A stretch of 64,000 bases of DNA. Source: Acinetobacter sp. WCHA55. GTDB taxonomy: Bacteria > Pseudomonadota > Gammaproteobacteria > Pseudomonadales > Moraxellaceae. Position numbers and translations under genes: made by a program. The notes under the pieces were generated by a model, which was given only the letters and a program-made list of their open reading frames with translations, was not told where the DNA came from and ran no database searches. The DNA lies in NCBI RefSeq assembly GCF_002165305.2, contig NZ_CP032286.1, forward strand, positions 2,914,001-2,978,000, read 5' to 3'. Below are positions 26,723 to 35,095 of the stretch, one piece after another; the first letter of the stretch is position 1, and the number at the start of each line of letters is the position of its first letter.

Positions 26723-27181
26723 ATGCTCAATATCGGCATGACAGAGCTTTTGGTGTTCGGCATTATTACACTATTGGTTCTTGGACCAGAGAAGTTACCT
26801 GAAGCAGCGCGCTTTGCAGGAAAGTGGTATGGCAAAGTCAAACGTATGGTCAGTAATGTGCAAAATGACATTGACCGTGAGCTGCGCATGTCCGAATTAC
26901 GTGAGCAAATGCAAAATGAAATGAAGCGAATTCAGGAGCTTGAACAAAAAATGCAAGCTCAGATGCAACACATACAACAACAAAATATTTTGGCAAATGA
27001 AAAGTACCAAGAAACTGCCACACTCGATAATAAAAATATCTCCCATACTTATCAGTATGTGAATCAAAAGACACCCGTATTACTTACACTTCAACCTATA
27101 AAACCAAAGTCATCTATAGATTCAGTGACTTATTTGGGCTGTGTTCAAAATCGCTTTGAACCGATGCGGGAGGCTGTATGA
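26723..27181 (+). CDS. tatB: Sec-independent translocase subunit TatB
   Basis: TatB forms the twin-arginine signal receptor with TatC. The N-terminus MLNIGMTELLVFGIITLLVLGPEKLPEAAR is the family signature, with the conserved Glu and the GPxxLP hinge. A long Gln/Glu-rich amphipathic helix follows (about 40-105). The C-terminal 50 residues are poorly conserved and not acidic, ending FEPMREAV. The stop overlaps the tatC start by four bases (ATGA). Confidence 0.93.
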   Translation: MLNIGMTELLVFGIITLLVLGPEKLPEAARFAGKWYGKVKRMVSNVQNDIDRELRMSELREQMQNEMKRIQELEQKMQAQMQHIQQQNILANEKYQETATLDNKNISHTYQYVNQKTPVLLTLQPIKPKSSIDSVTYLGCVQNRFEPMREAV

Positions 27182-27957
27182 AATCTAATAACTTAAGCCC
27201 CACAGTGACTCAAGACTCAGATCAACTGTTGCTTGAAGAAATGCCGATTACGAAACACTTGATTATCTTAAGAGGTCATTTATTTAAAATCGTCGGTTTA
27301 ATTCTGATTTTGTTTTTCTGTTTATTGCCCTTTGCCAATCAAAGCTACCAAATGCTATCTGAACCCTTACGAGCACAACTTCCAGTTAGCTCGTCTATGA
27401 TTGCAACAGATGTTACTGCTACCTTTATGGCACCATTTAAACTGAACTTTTTTGTAGCCCTCATGCTGGCCATGCCTTTTATCATTTATCAGCTTTGGGC
27501 TTTTGTAAAACCTGCGCTATACGAAAAAGAAAAATCACTCGCAATGCCTCTTTTGGTTGGTAGTATTGCTTTGTTTTATGCTGGTGTAGCTTTCGCTTAT
27601 TTGATTGCACTGCCATCCATTTTGCACTTTTTTATCAGTGTTTCCCCTGACACCGTGGCTCCAATGACAGACATCAACAGCTATCTCAGCTTCTGTCTAA
27701 AACTGTTTTTGGTTTTTGGCTTAACATTTGAAATTCCTATTGTTACGTTGATACTCATCTTGATTGGTGTGGTAAGTACCCAACAATTGGTTGAAAAACG
27801 AAAGTTCATTATTGTCGGCTGTTTTTTTGTTGCTATGTTTGTGACCCCGCCAGATGCCCTTTCAATGATTATGCTCGCGATACCAATGTGGCTTTTATTT
27901 GAGATTGGTCTTTTTTTTGGAAAATTGATTGAAAAAAAACGAGCGTCTGAAGCTTAA
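27178..27957 (+). CDS. tatC: Sec-independent translocase subunit TatC
   Basis: This 259-residue protein has six membrane spans and is the primary docking site for twin-arginine signals. The N-terminal cytoplasmic motif MPITKHLIILRGHLFKI corresponds to the family M-x-x-H-L-x-E-L-R region but reads LIILRGHL, so the conserved Glu before L-R is Ile here (seen directly; effect unknown). FAYLIALPSILHFFI and TFEIPIVTLILILIGVVS carry later conserved stretches, including the FxxE...P pattern. A terminator follows at 27980-28004. Confidence 0.94.
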   Translation: MKSNNLSPTVTQDSDQLLLEEMPITKHLIILRGHLFKIVGLILILFFCLLPFANQSYQMLSEPLRAQLPVSSSMIATDVTATFMAPFKLNFFVALMLAMPFIIYQLWAFVKPALYEKEKSLAMPLLVGSIALFYAGVAFAYLIALPSILHFFISVSPDTVAPMTDINSYLSFCLKLFLVFGLTFEIPIVTLILILIGVVSTQQLVEKRKFIIVGCFFVAMFVTPPDALSMIMLAIPMWLLFEIGLFFGKLIEKKRASEA

Positions 27958-27979
27958 GCTTCTTCGATTGAAAACAATG

Positions 27980-28004
27980 AGCGGGCAAAATTGCCTGCTT
28001 TTTT
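27980..28004 (+). terminator. Terminator after tatABC
   Basis: AGCGGGCA-AAAT-TGCCTGCT with one G-T pair, followed by TTTTT. It separates tatC from phoX. Confidence 0.88.
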
Positions 28005-28129
28005 ATGGCAAAACGAACTAACGATCATTTCATGTTTTTGACATATAAACTTCACCACCTTGTCATATTGGCGCTTTACCTTGTTTGTAACTTTCTAAAA
28101 ACGACCAAGCAAAGACGCTAGGAAAAGAC

Positions 28130-30439
28130 ATGACATATCAAGCCCCGTATCACGAAGACCAAGAACTCGATAACAATAACTCAAGCAATACGCATTTTCG
28201 CGATATTTTAGAAAAACACATTTCACGCCGTAGCTTAATTAAGAAAACTGCAAGTGGCGCGGCTGCGTTAGCATTAGCATCAAGCTTAACAGCGTGTGGA
28301 GATGATGATAATTCTACAAACAATGAAACAACTCCTCCAACCGATCCAAACGTACGACCACAGAAATTGACATTTACCCCAGTTGATAAAAACTTAAATG
28401 ACTGGGTTACAGTGCCTGAAGGCTATACAGCAACTGTACTCTATGCAATGGGCGATTCTATTAACCCAGCCTATGCAGCTTGGGATGACCAAAATATTCC
28501 ATCTGGTCCGAGTTTTCAATTCCGTTCAGGTGATTGCCATGATGGTATGAGTTTTTTTGGTTTAAATAACACAACTGGCCGTTATGATTCGTCTGCGTCA
28601 GAACAAGGTCTTTTGGTGATGAATCATGAATACATCAACCCAACATTCCTACATCCTCAAGGGCCAACTAAACCCAATGGCCGACGTCCTGAAGACGAAG
28701 TAATTCGTGAAGTCAATGCACATGGTGTCTCCGTAGTTCACATCAAGAAAGACAAGACAAATCAGAAAGTTGAAATTGTACAAAATTCTATTTTCAATCG
28801 TCGTATTACAGGCTCAACAATCATGGACTTTAATGGTCCAGTTGCTGGTAACTCTTTACTTGCAACACAATATTCACCTGTGGGGCTCAAAACTCGTGGC
28901 ACGCACAACAACTGTGGTAATGGCTACACACCTTGGGGTACATATTTAACTACAGAAGAGAACTTTATTGGATATTTCAAACGTTCAGGTGCAGATGAAT
29001 ATGCAGGACGCTCAGACAAAGAAAAAATTGCACTCAAACGTTACGGCTTAGGTTTAAGCATCGATTATCTATACGAAAAAAATGCAGATGGCACCCCTAA
29101 AAAAGATGAGAAAGGGCAAATTATTTATATTCTTGATGGTTCAGGTAAAAAAATTCCGAATAAAGATGCACAAAACCGTACTGCCTATTTGGATACAAAC
29201 TCACGCTATGCTTGGGAAACAGCCGTTGGCTCAATTGAATCTCAAGATTTATATGATCGTTGGGATGCTTCCATGAAAGGTGTAACAACTGCACAAGATT
29301 TCCGTAATGGTCCAAATACATTTGGTTGGATTGTTGAAATTGACCCATTTGATGGTCGTCAAAATCCTGTGAAACGTACTGCACTCGGTCGTTTTGCACA
29401 TGAAGACTGTCGAGCAAGCCGTGCGATTGAAGGTCAACCATTTGCCTTCTACATGGGAGATGACTCGCGTGGTGAATACATCTATAAATTTGTCTCTGAT
29501 GCAAAATGGGATCCTAAAGATATCAACACTGGTTATCGTGCAGGCGACAAATACATGAACAATGGTAAGTTCTATGTTGCCAAGTTTAATGCCGATGGTA
29601 CAGGACAATGGGTTGAATTAACGTATGGGAAAAATGGGCTAAATGAACAAAACGTCATTTATCCATTTAATTCTCAAGCTGAAGTGCTTACATTTGCTCG
29701 TTTAGCAGGTGATACCGTCGGTGCAACGAAAATGGATCGTCCTGAATGGGTCGCTGTGAATCCAGAAAATGGCGAAGTCTATGTCACACTCACCAACAAC
29801 TCGAACCGAGGAACAAGCTATACAACAGATGCAGCAAATCCTCGAAACTATACCGATCCTGAAGGTGGTAAAGGGAATGTAAATGGCCATATCATTCGTT
29901 TCAAAGAAGAAAATTCAGCTGCTGAAACTTTTGAGTGGGATATTTACTTGTTTGGTGCGGAAGCATCCATGGATTCAAACATCAACCTTTCAGGGTTGAA
30001 TGACCGCAACGACTTATCTTCACCTGATGGTATGTGGTTTGACCCTCGTGGTGTGCTTTGGATTCAAACAGATGATGGTGCATATACGGATGTCACTAAC
30101 TGTATGATGCTTGCAGCTTTACCAGGTCAAGTTGGTGATGGTGGCGTTGCAACAACCTCTAATAACCAGACCACTCTTATGGGAGCTAAAGTCACGGATG
30201 AAAACTTACGTCGCTTCTTAACAGGTCCTGCAGAATGTGAAATTACAGGGGTAACGATGACACCAGATCACAAAGCCATTTTCATTAATGTACAGCACCC
30301 AGGTGAAGACTCTAAGAGCTTTGATGCACCAACCAGCCACTGGCCTGCAAGCCAAACAGATCGTGCAAATAATACAGCTCGTCCTCGTTCAGCCACAGTG
30401 GTTATTACACGAAATGATGGTGGTCTAATTGCAGGTTAA
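28130..30439 (+). CDS. phoX: PhoX-family alkaline phosphatase, Tat-exported lipoprotein
   Basis: This 769-residue protein belongs to the PhoX/DUF839 family of calcium-iron phosphatases that release phosphate from organic esters. A twin-arginine signal, SRRSLIK with R33-R34, is followed by a hydrophobic stretch and then LTAC (Cys56), so the product looks like a Tat-exported lipoprotein. Family motifs are GDCHDGMSFFGL, LLVMNHEYINPTFL, GRFAHEDCRASRAIEGQ, FYMGDDSRGEYIYKFVS, RPEWVAVNPENGEVYVTLTN and SPDGMWFDPRGVLWIQTDDG. It sits just after tatABC, the export system it needs. The promoter region contains TTGACAT and TTGTCAT 22 bases apart, a weak hint of PhoB control. Confidence 0.9.
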   Translation: MTYQAPYHEDQELDNNNSSNTHFRDILEKHISRRSLIKKTASGAAALALASSLTACGDDDNSTNNETTPPTDPNVRPQKLTFTPVDKNLNDWVTVPEGYTATVLYAMGDSINPAYAAWDDQNIPSGPSFQFRSGDCHDGMSFFGLNNTTGRYDSSASEQGLLVMNHEYINPTFLHPQGPTKPNGRRPEDEVIREVNAHGVSVVHIKKDKTNQKVEIVQNSIFNRRITGSTIMDFNGPVAGNSLLATQYSPVGLKTRGTHNNCGNGYTPWGTYLTTEENFIGYFKRSGADEYAGRSDKEKIALKRYGLGLSIDYLYEKNADGTPKKDEKGQIIYILDGSGKKIPNKDAQNRTAYLDTNSRYAWETAVGSIESQDLYDRWDASMKGVTTAQDFRNGPNTFGWIVEIDPFDGRQNPVKRTALGRFAHEDCRASRAIEGQPFAFYMGDDSRGEYIYKFVSDAKWDPKDINTGYRAGDKYMNNGKFYVAKFNADGTGQWVELTYGKNGLNEQNVIYPFNSQAEVLTFARLAGDTVGATKMDRPEWVAVNPENGEVYVTLTNNSNRGTSYTTDAANPRNYTDPEGGKGNVNGHIIRFKEENSAAETFEWDIYLFGAEASMDSNINLSGLNDRNDLSSPDGMWFDPRGVLWIQTDDGAYTDVTNCMMLAALPGQVGDGGVATTSNNQTTLMGAKVTDENLRRFLTGPAECEITGVTMTPDHKAIFINVQHPGEDSKSFDAPTSHWPASQTDRANNTARPRSATVVITRNDGGLIAG

Positions 30440-30452
30440 ATAACGCACTTGT

Positions 30453-30482
30453 AAAAATGCCGACTTCATGTCGGCATTTTTT
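30453..30482. terminator. Bidirectional terminator between phoX and the NRDE gene
   Basis: AAAAATGCCGAC-TTCAT-GTCGGCATTTTTT. It can serve both converging genes. Confidence 0.93.
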
Positions 30483-31263
30483 ATAGCTCAAATGGCACAA
30501 TTTGTTCCGTAATTTTTCCTTTAAACTCGCCTTGCTGCTGCTTTTCAAGCCAAGACCAATGTTCATGGGTCATGCGTAGGAAGTTAGAACAACGTGTCCC
30601 ATAAATAGGACTTTGAATAAAGGTCGAAGACAATAATTCTTCCATCTCCTGACTAATACCAGTTTGCGGTAACAAGCCTGAAATAATCTTACGCTCATCC
30701 TCCAAAATATCCCAAGCTGCCGTCCCTAACTCACTTTGTAAGCTGTTCGCTTGTTGCAACATCGGTAAAAACTCTTGGGTAAAGCGTTGACGTAAATGTT
30801 TGGTTTTTTCCCAATGTTCAGTCATCAAACCATTAGACACCACATATACGCCTTTCGGAAGAACCTGTGGTGCTTCACCACGATTGCTCATATAAACCGC
30901 CTGATGCCGATCCCCCATAAAAAGATTAAAACCCGCATAGTCACATTGTTTTTTCTCTAAGTCTTGTGCAAAACGAATGGGCGTTTGTTCAGACTCTAAA
31001 AAAGATTGAATCAAATGTCCACGAGACGTTGGATAGCTAGTTTGATCCCGTCCATCACGAAAATTGGTCAAAACTGCCCAACGTCCTGTGGGCGTTATAC
31101 CCATCCATGTACCACCAGACTGCAAATCTTGCCCTGCAATAATCGGACTATTTTCCCATTGCTTTAAATGACTCGAAGGACGCTGATAGAACTCATCTCG
31201 ATTTGAAATCAAACACAATGGCAAATCGTCCAAGACTTGCCATGCTATTGCCACAATACACAT
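30481..31263 (-). CDS. NRDE-family protein (TANGO2-like)
   Basis: This 260-residue protein begins MCIVAIAWQVLDDLPLCLISNRDEFYQRPS, with the NRDE motif and an N-terminal Cys that in related Ntn-fold proteins would be the nucleophile after Met removal. Further matches are GGTWMGITPTGRWAVLTNFRD and YVVSNGLMTEHWEKTKHLR, typical of TANGO2/NRDE proteins. Bacterial members are linked to haem handling in the literature, but the reaction is not established. It converges on phoX and is divergent from lgt. Confidence 0.85.
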   Translation of the reverse strand: MCIVAIAWQVLDDLPLCLISNRDEFYQRPSSHLKQWENSPIIAGQDLQSGGTWMGITPTGRWAVLTNFRDGRDQTSYPTSRGHLIQSFLESEQTPIRFAQDLEKKQCDYAGFNLFMGDRHQAVYMSNRGEAPQVLPKGVYVVSNGLMTEHWEKTKHLRQRFTQEFLPMLQQANSLQSELGTAAWDILEDERKIISGLLPQTGISQEMEELLSSTFIQSPIYGTRCSNFLRMTHEHWSWLEKQQQGEFKGKITEQIVPFEL

Positions 31264-31356
31264 AAACGATACTCATCATCTTTACACATTGAATGTACAA
31301 CATTTTTCATCTCTTTCAGCTAAAATCTGTTCAAAACATAATGACTAGGAATATGC

Positions 31357-32169
31357 ATGCTGACCTATCCAAATATTGATCCCGTCGCAATCGCACTTGG
31401 CCCTTTACAGGTGCATTGGTACGGACTGATGTATTTATTGGCCTTTTTATTTGCTTGGGGACTTGCAAGCTACCGCGCGAAAGAACGTGGTTGGACACCT
31501 GACATGGTTTCCGATCTGATCTTCTATGGTGCTCTAGGTGTGGTAATTGGTGGTCGTGTCGGTTACGTCTTCTTTTATGGCTTTGAGCAATTCCTTGCCA
31601 ACCCTGTTTGGCTATTCCAAGTCTGGACAGGTGGTATGAGTTTCCACGGCGGTTTCTTGGGTGTAATGCTTGCCATGCTGTTCTGGTGTAAGAAGTACGC
31701 CATGACATGGTTCCAAACCCTAGACTTCATTGCTCCCTGTGTACCTACAGGTCTTATGTTTGGACGCTTTGGTAACTTTATTGGTGGGGAACTCTATGGA
31801 CGCCCTGTAAGCGACCCGAACTTTGCGCTCGGTATGATCTTTCCAACCGACCCATTACAACTGGTTCGTCACCCCTCTCAACTCTATCAAGCCTTTTTTG
31901 AAGGCTTACTGCTGTTCATCGTCTTGTGGTGGTTCAGCTCAAAACCACGTCCACGTATGGCTGTGTCTGCCCTCTTCCTGATTGGTTATGGTATGGCCCG
32001 CTTCATCGTAGAGTTCTTCCGTGAGCCTGACAATGGACAGTTGTTTATTGCATGGATGAGTAAAGGCCAATTCCTTAGTCTACCAATGATTTTGGTCGGC
32101 GCGTGGATGATGTGGTACGCCTATCACAAGAACATCTATGATTGGGGGCCACAAAAGAAGAATGGCTAA
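31357..32169 (+). CDS. lgt: Prolipoprotein diacylglyceryl transferase
   Basis: Lgt transfers diacylglycerol from phosphatidylglycerol to the lipobox cysteine of prolipoproteins at the inner membrane. This 270-residue, seven-span protein carries the family signature GRFGNFIGGELYGRPV near residue 140, GGRVGYVFFYG, the MSFHGGFLGV segment with the catalytic His, and YGMARFIVEFFREPD. It provides the lipidation needed by the several lipoproteins in this window. A terminator lies directly behind it. Confidence 0.97.
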   Translation: MLTYPNIDPVAIALGPLQVHWYGLMYLLAFLFAWGLASYRAKERGWTPDMVSDLIFYGALGVVIGGRVGYVFFYGFEQFLANPVWLFQVWTGGMSFHGGFLGVMLAMLFWCKKYAMTWFQTLDFIAPCVPTGLMFGRFGNFIGGELYGRPVSDPNFALGMIFPTDPLQLVRHPSQLYQAFFEGLLLFIVLWWFSSKPRPRMAVSALFLIGYGMARFIVEFFREPDNGQLFIAWMSKGQFLSLPMILVGAWMMWYAYHKNIYDWGPQKKNG

Positions 32170-32191
32170 TCCGATGAGTGGATAAAATATT

Positions 32192-32215
32192 GGGGGCATT
32201 GTTGCCCCCTTTTTT
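32192..32215 (+). terminator. Terminator after lgt
   Basis: GGGGGCA-TTGT-TGCCCCC followed by TTTTTT. It lies inside the upstream extension of the next frame, which is why that gene is started at 32271. Confidence 0.95.
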
Positions 32216-32270
32216 AGGGCCAAACTATGCTAAAGTGACGTATGTTTGGTTTTTAAAATACATCACGCCC

Positions 32271-32654
32271 ATGCTCGAATTTTGGTTTAATCCCTCTATT
32301 TCCATTCTTAAAAAATTACTTATTTTTATTGTGATTTCTGTTGTAACAGGTGTGTTGTATTGGATGGACCCCCTGAGTCTCTATGCCATTTTAATGTTCT
32401 TGGGTACTGGGATTGTTTTTCTGATTTGTCGTTACTGCAAAATTCATTTTGCGGCCAAAAACCCTACAGGTTTTCTATACCGCCTACTGACTTGGATTCC
32501 GATTGCCCTACTCTTAGCACTGATTTTTATGAATATTAAAGATGGTGAGCTGCTGATTCCAGGTGCGCAAGGGATTGGTTTTATGGCGTTGGGGATTTGC
32601 CTATTTTCCCCCCTGTCTCTTTTGCATAGCAATACTCAGCCTGAGTCCAAATAA
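32271..32654 (+). CDS. Small membrane protein, first of a tandem related pair
   Basis: From the ATG at 32271 the product is 127 residues (MLEFWFNPSISILKKLL...) with four hydrophobic segments arranged in two hairpins and a short charged tail (NTQPESK). The frame is open upstream to 32178, but that part spans the lgt terminator. Residues ML-FW at the start, a central A..NP....F.RLL...P.ALL and GIGF..LG near the end recur in the next gene, so the two look like diverged tandem copies. I do not recognise the family; the position after lgt gives no clear hint. Confidence 0.65.
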   Translation: MLEFWFNPSISILKKLLIFIVISVVTGVLYWMDPLSLYAILMFLGTGIVFLICRYCKIHFAAKNPTGFLYRLLTWIPIALLLALIFMNIKDGELLIPGAQGIGFMALGICLFSPLSLLHSNTQPESK

Positions 32655-32657
32655 ATC

Positions 32658-33026
32658 ATGTTGAACTTTTGGTATTCTGAACGCTGTAGCCGTCAAATTA
32701 AACTCATCATTTGTGTTGCCACTTGCGTGATGATTTTTATGGCAGCACAAGTTCAGCAGCTTGGCGTGATCTTTATTGGTTTGAGTCTAGTGATTGGCAT
32801 TGCAACGCATCTGCTGCGCGGTGCGCACTTGAAGATTGCTCAAGACAATCCGTATCGAGAAGGTTTTTCTCGTTTGGTGATTTTTCTACCACTGATTGCC
32901 CTGATTTGTTTGTTGGGCTATCTACCCGCGGAAGATAAAATTGCGCTTGCGCTTCAGTGTATTGGCTTTAGTGGAATTGGTTTATTTTTAGTATCGATTC
33001 ACGCACAGCGTGAAAAAAGAGTTTAA
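32658..33026 (+). CDS. Small membrane protein, second of a tandem related pair
   Basis: This 122-residue protein has four hydrophobic segments. It starts 3 bases after the upstream stop, so the two are almost certainly cotranscribed and translationally coupled. It begins MLNFWYSERCSRQIKL and contains AQDNPYREGFSRLVIFLPLIALICLL and QCIGFSGIGLFLVSI, which line up with the corresponding parts of the preceding protein. Function unknown; the pair may form a heteromeric membrane complex (inference). Confidence 0.65.
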   Translation: MLNFWYSERCSRQIKLIICVATCVMIFMAAQVQQLGVIFIGLSLVIGIATHLLRGAHLKIAQDNPYREGFSRLVIFLPLIALICLLGYLPAEDKIALALQCIGFSGIGLFLVSIHAQREKRV

Positions 33027-33062
33027 TCGGGATGTGGAATTGCGCTACATCCCGTCAACATC

Positions 33063-33599
33063 TTAATCCATTCGATAATAGCTGTAGTTCACATTTTGGT
33101 TACGGTAAACCGCATAACCACTTTGTTTAAAATCAGAAACCCAACCATTGCCTGAATAAGCGGCAATATGTCCATAACGGTTTTTTGCAGTACGGTCGAT
33201 AATATAAATATCGCCTTTTTTAGGCTGATCAAAAGATAAATTGATTTTACGATAACCAATGCTGGTTAATGTCTTACCCCAATCCGCCGCCGCCACAGGA
33301 TGGCTTTTAAAGCGTGCACCCGCAGACTCTAGACCTAAGCGAATGCTTTTCGCACATTTCTGAGTACTGGTTTGACGAGTAATATTTTTTAGAAACCCCG
33401 TAAATTTTTCAATATCTACGCGTTGATTACTATTGATTGCTCTTTCTCTTGCCTTCTTCGAGGTCAGGATTTCAGCAGCGGTAACGTTTCTCTCTGACTG
33501 GGAACGTATTATGATATTGGTTTGCGCAGGCGCATAGACTTCGTTCATATTCACGTTTTGATCATAAGGCATACTAAAACCAACACTCCTCCCAATCAT
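33063..33599 (-). CDS. CHAP/NlpC-P60-like amidase, no signal peptide
   Basis: This is a 178-residue protein. The C-terminal half resembles papain-like peptidoglycan amidases or endopeptidases: candidate catalytic Cys82 (TQKCAKSIRLGLESAG), a DWGKTLTSIGY segment, PKKGDIYIID around 126-135, H144 in RYGHIAAYSG and a WVSDFKQ segment with D156. The first 75 residues are polar with no signal peptide or membrane span. Such domains occur as phage lysins, secretion-system effectors and cell-wall remodelling enzymes. No obvious immunity or secretion gene is adjacent. The start is uncertain: GGAGG lies between the ATG at 33599 and a second in-frame ATG at 33572, at an awkward distance. Confidence 0.65.
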   Translation of the reverse strand: MIGRSVGFSMPYDQNVNMNEVYAPAQTNIIIRSQSERNVTAAEILTSKKARERAINSNQRVDIEKFTGFLKNITRQTSTQKCAKSIRLGLESAGARFKSHPVAAADWGKTLTSIGYRKINLSFDQPKKGDIYIIDRTAKNRYGHIAAYSGNGWVSDFKQSGYAVYRNQNVNYSYYRMD

Positions 33600-33788
33600 C
33601 AGGGTCTTACATCTTTTCGAGTTCGAAATACTAACCGCTCAGCATTGAACTTTCATGTCGTAAATGTAATATTTTTTTTCAAAATGCAACACAACCTTTC
33701 TAAGGTTTTCTTTTCTCCGTACTTTTTAAAACATAAATTAACTAAAAAATTTAATCCTTAACCAAGTCCTTTTTCATCTTAAGCGCAA

Positions 33789-33902
33789 ATGTTTCACCAT
33801 CGTCCAACGAAGTCCTTAGATATGGAATGGATTGCCCATCTAAATGGCTACCTATTTAGATCCAGTAAAAAGCAGTCTCAACAGCAGAAAACTGAAGTAT
33901 AA
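33789..33902 (+). CDS. Possible 37-codon small gene
   Basis: The frame runs MFHHRPTKSLDMEWIAHLNG and ends ...KKQSQQQKTEV. It has a balanced, protein-like composition and an upstream in-frame stop directly before GCGCAAATG. The Shine-Dalgarno is poor (TTAAG). It could be a real small protein, a remnant of a longer gene, or chance. No similarity is recognised. Confidence 0.25.
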   Translation: MFHHRPTKSLDMEWIAHLNGYLFRSSKKQSQQQKTEV

Positions 33903-34025
33903 AAAACAACTACTGTTGTAATTTACTGCTCTCATGCAAACGCCTTTAATTTGACTAACTACAACAGATTTCCCATAACTTTTATATAATCAATCATGCC
34001 GCCTGAACCACCAATCTTGGTGCGC

Positions 34026-34046
34026 TATACTGCACAATTCAGTATA
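34026..34046. promoter_or_regulatory. Inverted repeat at the probable thyA promoter
   Basis: TATACTG-CACAATT-CAGTATA with perfect 7-bp arms. The right arm overlaps a TATAAT. It may be an operator or chance symmetry. Confidence 0.35.
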
Positions 34047-34136
34047 ATCATCCGCAGATTTTATAATTTAGATTGGATAGAACAGGCACTTCTATATAAG
34101 AAGTCTGCTCTCCCAAATTGTTTATTTGAGAGTTTT

Positions 34137-34979
34137 ATGAAAACGTATTTAGACCTGTTACAACACATCCTCGATCACGGTGGTGATAAAGGCGACCGTA
34201 CTGGTACAGGTACGCGCTCGGTATTTGGTCATCAAATGCGCTTTGATCTTTCTCAAGGCTTCCCTTTATTAACCACTAAAAAAGTGCACTTTCGTTCGAT
34301 CGTGATTGAGCTTTTGTGGTTCTTAAAAGGCGATACCAATGTGCAATATTTACAGGACAACAAAGTCAGTATTTGGGACGAATGGTCAACCGCAGAACAA
34401 ACTGCGCGTTTTGGTCGCCCTGAAGGTGAACTAGGGCCTGTATATGGCCATCAATGGCGTAATTTTGGTGCAACCCAAAAAGCAGATGGTTTATATGAAC
34501 AAGATGGTTTTGACCAAATTGCGTGGTTAGTCAATGAAATTAAAACCAATCCAAACTCACGCCGTCTAATTGTATCGGGTTGGAATCCACAAGAAGCTGC
34601 GCAAGTTGCTCTTCCTCCATGCCACACTCTTTTCCAATTCTTTGTCCATAACGGCAAACTGTCTTGTCAACTCTATCAGCGCAGTGCCGATGTATTTTTA
34701 GGTGTGCCTTTTAATATTGCCAGTTATGCGCTACTCACCCATATGATCGCGCAAGTCTGCGGTTTAGGTGTTGGGGACTTTGTTTGGACGGGTGGAGATA
34801 CGCATTTATATGCCAACCATTTTGAGCAAGCGAAGCTTCAGTTAAGCCGTGAACCTTTAGGACTGTGCCAACTGAAACTCAATCCTGCGGTTAAAGATAT
34901 TTTCGACTTTAAATTTGAAGATATTGAAATTGTGGGTTATGAATCACATCCAGGGATTAAAGCACCTGTCGCTGTTTAA
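34137..34979 (+). CDS. thyA: Thymidylate synthase
   Basis: ThyA methylates dUMP to dTMP using methylenetetrahydrofolate. From the ATG at 34137 ([28 protein letters not shown]...) the product is 280 residues, normal for the family. Motifs include the phosphate-binding RTGTGT region, [12 protein letters not shown], the active-site [12 protein letters not shown] with the nucleophilic Cys, [20 protein letters not shown] and the DxHxYxNH stretch [12 protein letters not shown]. It is followed by folA, a usual pairing since ThyA makes dihydrofolate and FolA recycles it. Confidence 0.97.
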   Translation: MKTYLDLLQHILDHGGDKGDRTGTGTRSVFGHQMRFDLSQGFPLLTTKKVHFRSIVIELLWFLKGDTNVQYLQDNKVSIWDEWSTAEQTARFGRPEGELGPVYGHQWRNFGATQKADGLYEQDGFDQIAWLVNEIKTNPNSRRLIVSGWNPQEAAQVALPPCHTLFQFFVHNGKLSCQLYQRSADVFLGVPFNIASYALLTHMIAQVCGLGVGDFVWTGGDTHLYANHFEQAKLQLSREPLGLCQLKLNPAVKDIFDFKFEDIEIVGYESHPGIKAPVAV

Positions 34980-35095
34980 AGCTGATAAAGCCCAATTCAA
35001 TCTCGCCTTGCATCAGCGGGATTGAGGTTTATCCATAGATGTTCTTCCTCTCCTTAAGGAAGAATAAGAAATATGACCCAACATTTGAGCGCGTA

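Larger units (their letters stand above)
33600..34136. other. 537-base region before thyA
   Basis: The AT-rich stretch contains one doubtful 37-codon frame (listed separately), a perfect 8-bp inverted repeat ATCTAAAT-N8-ATTTAGAT at 33838-33861 inside that frame, and TATACTG-N7-CAGTATA at 34026-34046, which overlaps a TATAAT -10-like hexamer before thyA. A thyA frame extension to 33996 is open but unlikely to be translated. No other gene is visible. Confidence 0.55.

Noticed and set aside
32178..32270. Upstream extension of the membrane protein after lgt.
   Set aside because: It includes the lgt terminator; the ATG at 32271 gives a product similar in start to the next gene.
33996..34136. Upstream extension of thyA by 47 codons.
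   Set aside because: The family starts at MKTYL (34137), and the extension spans promoter-like sequence.
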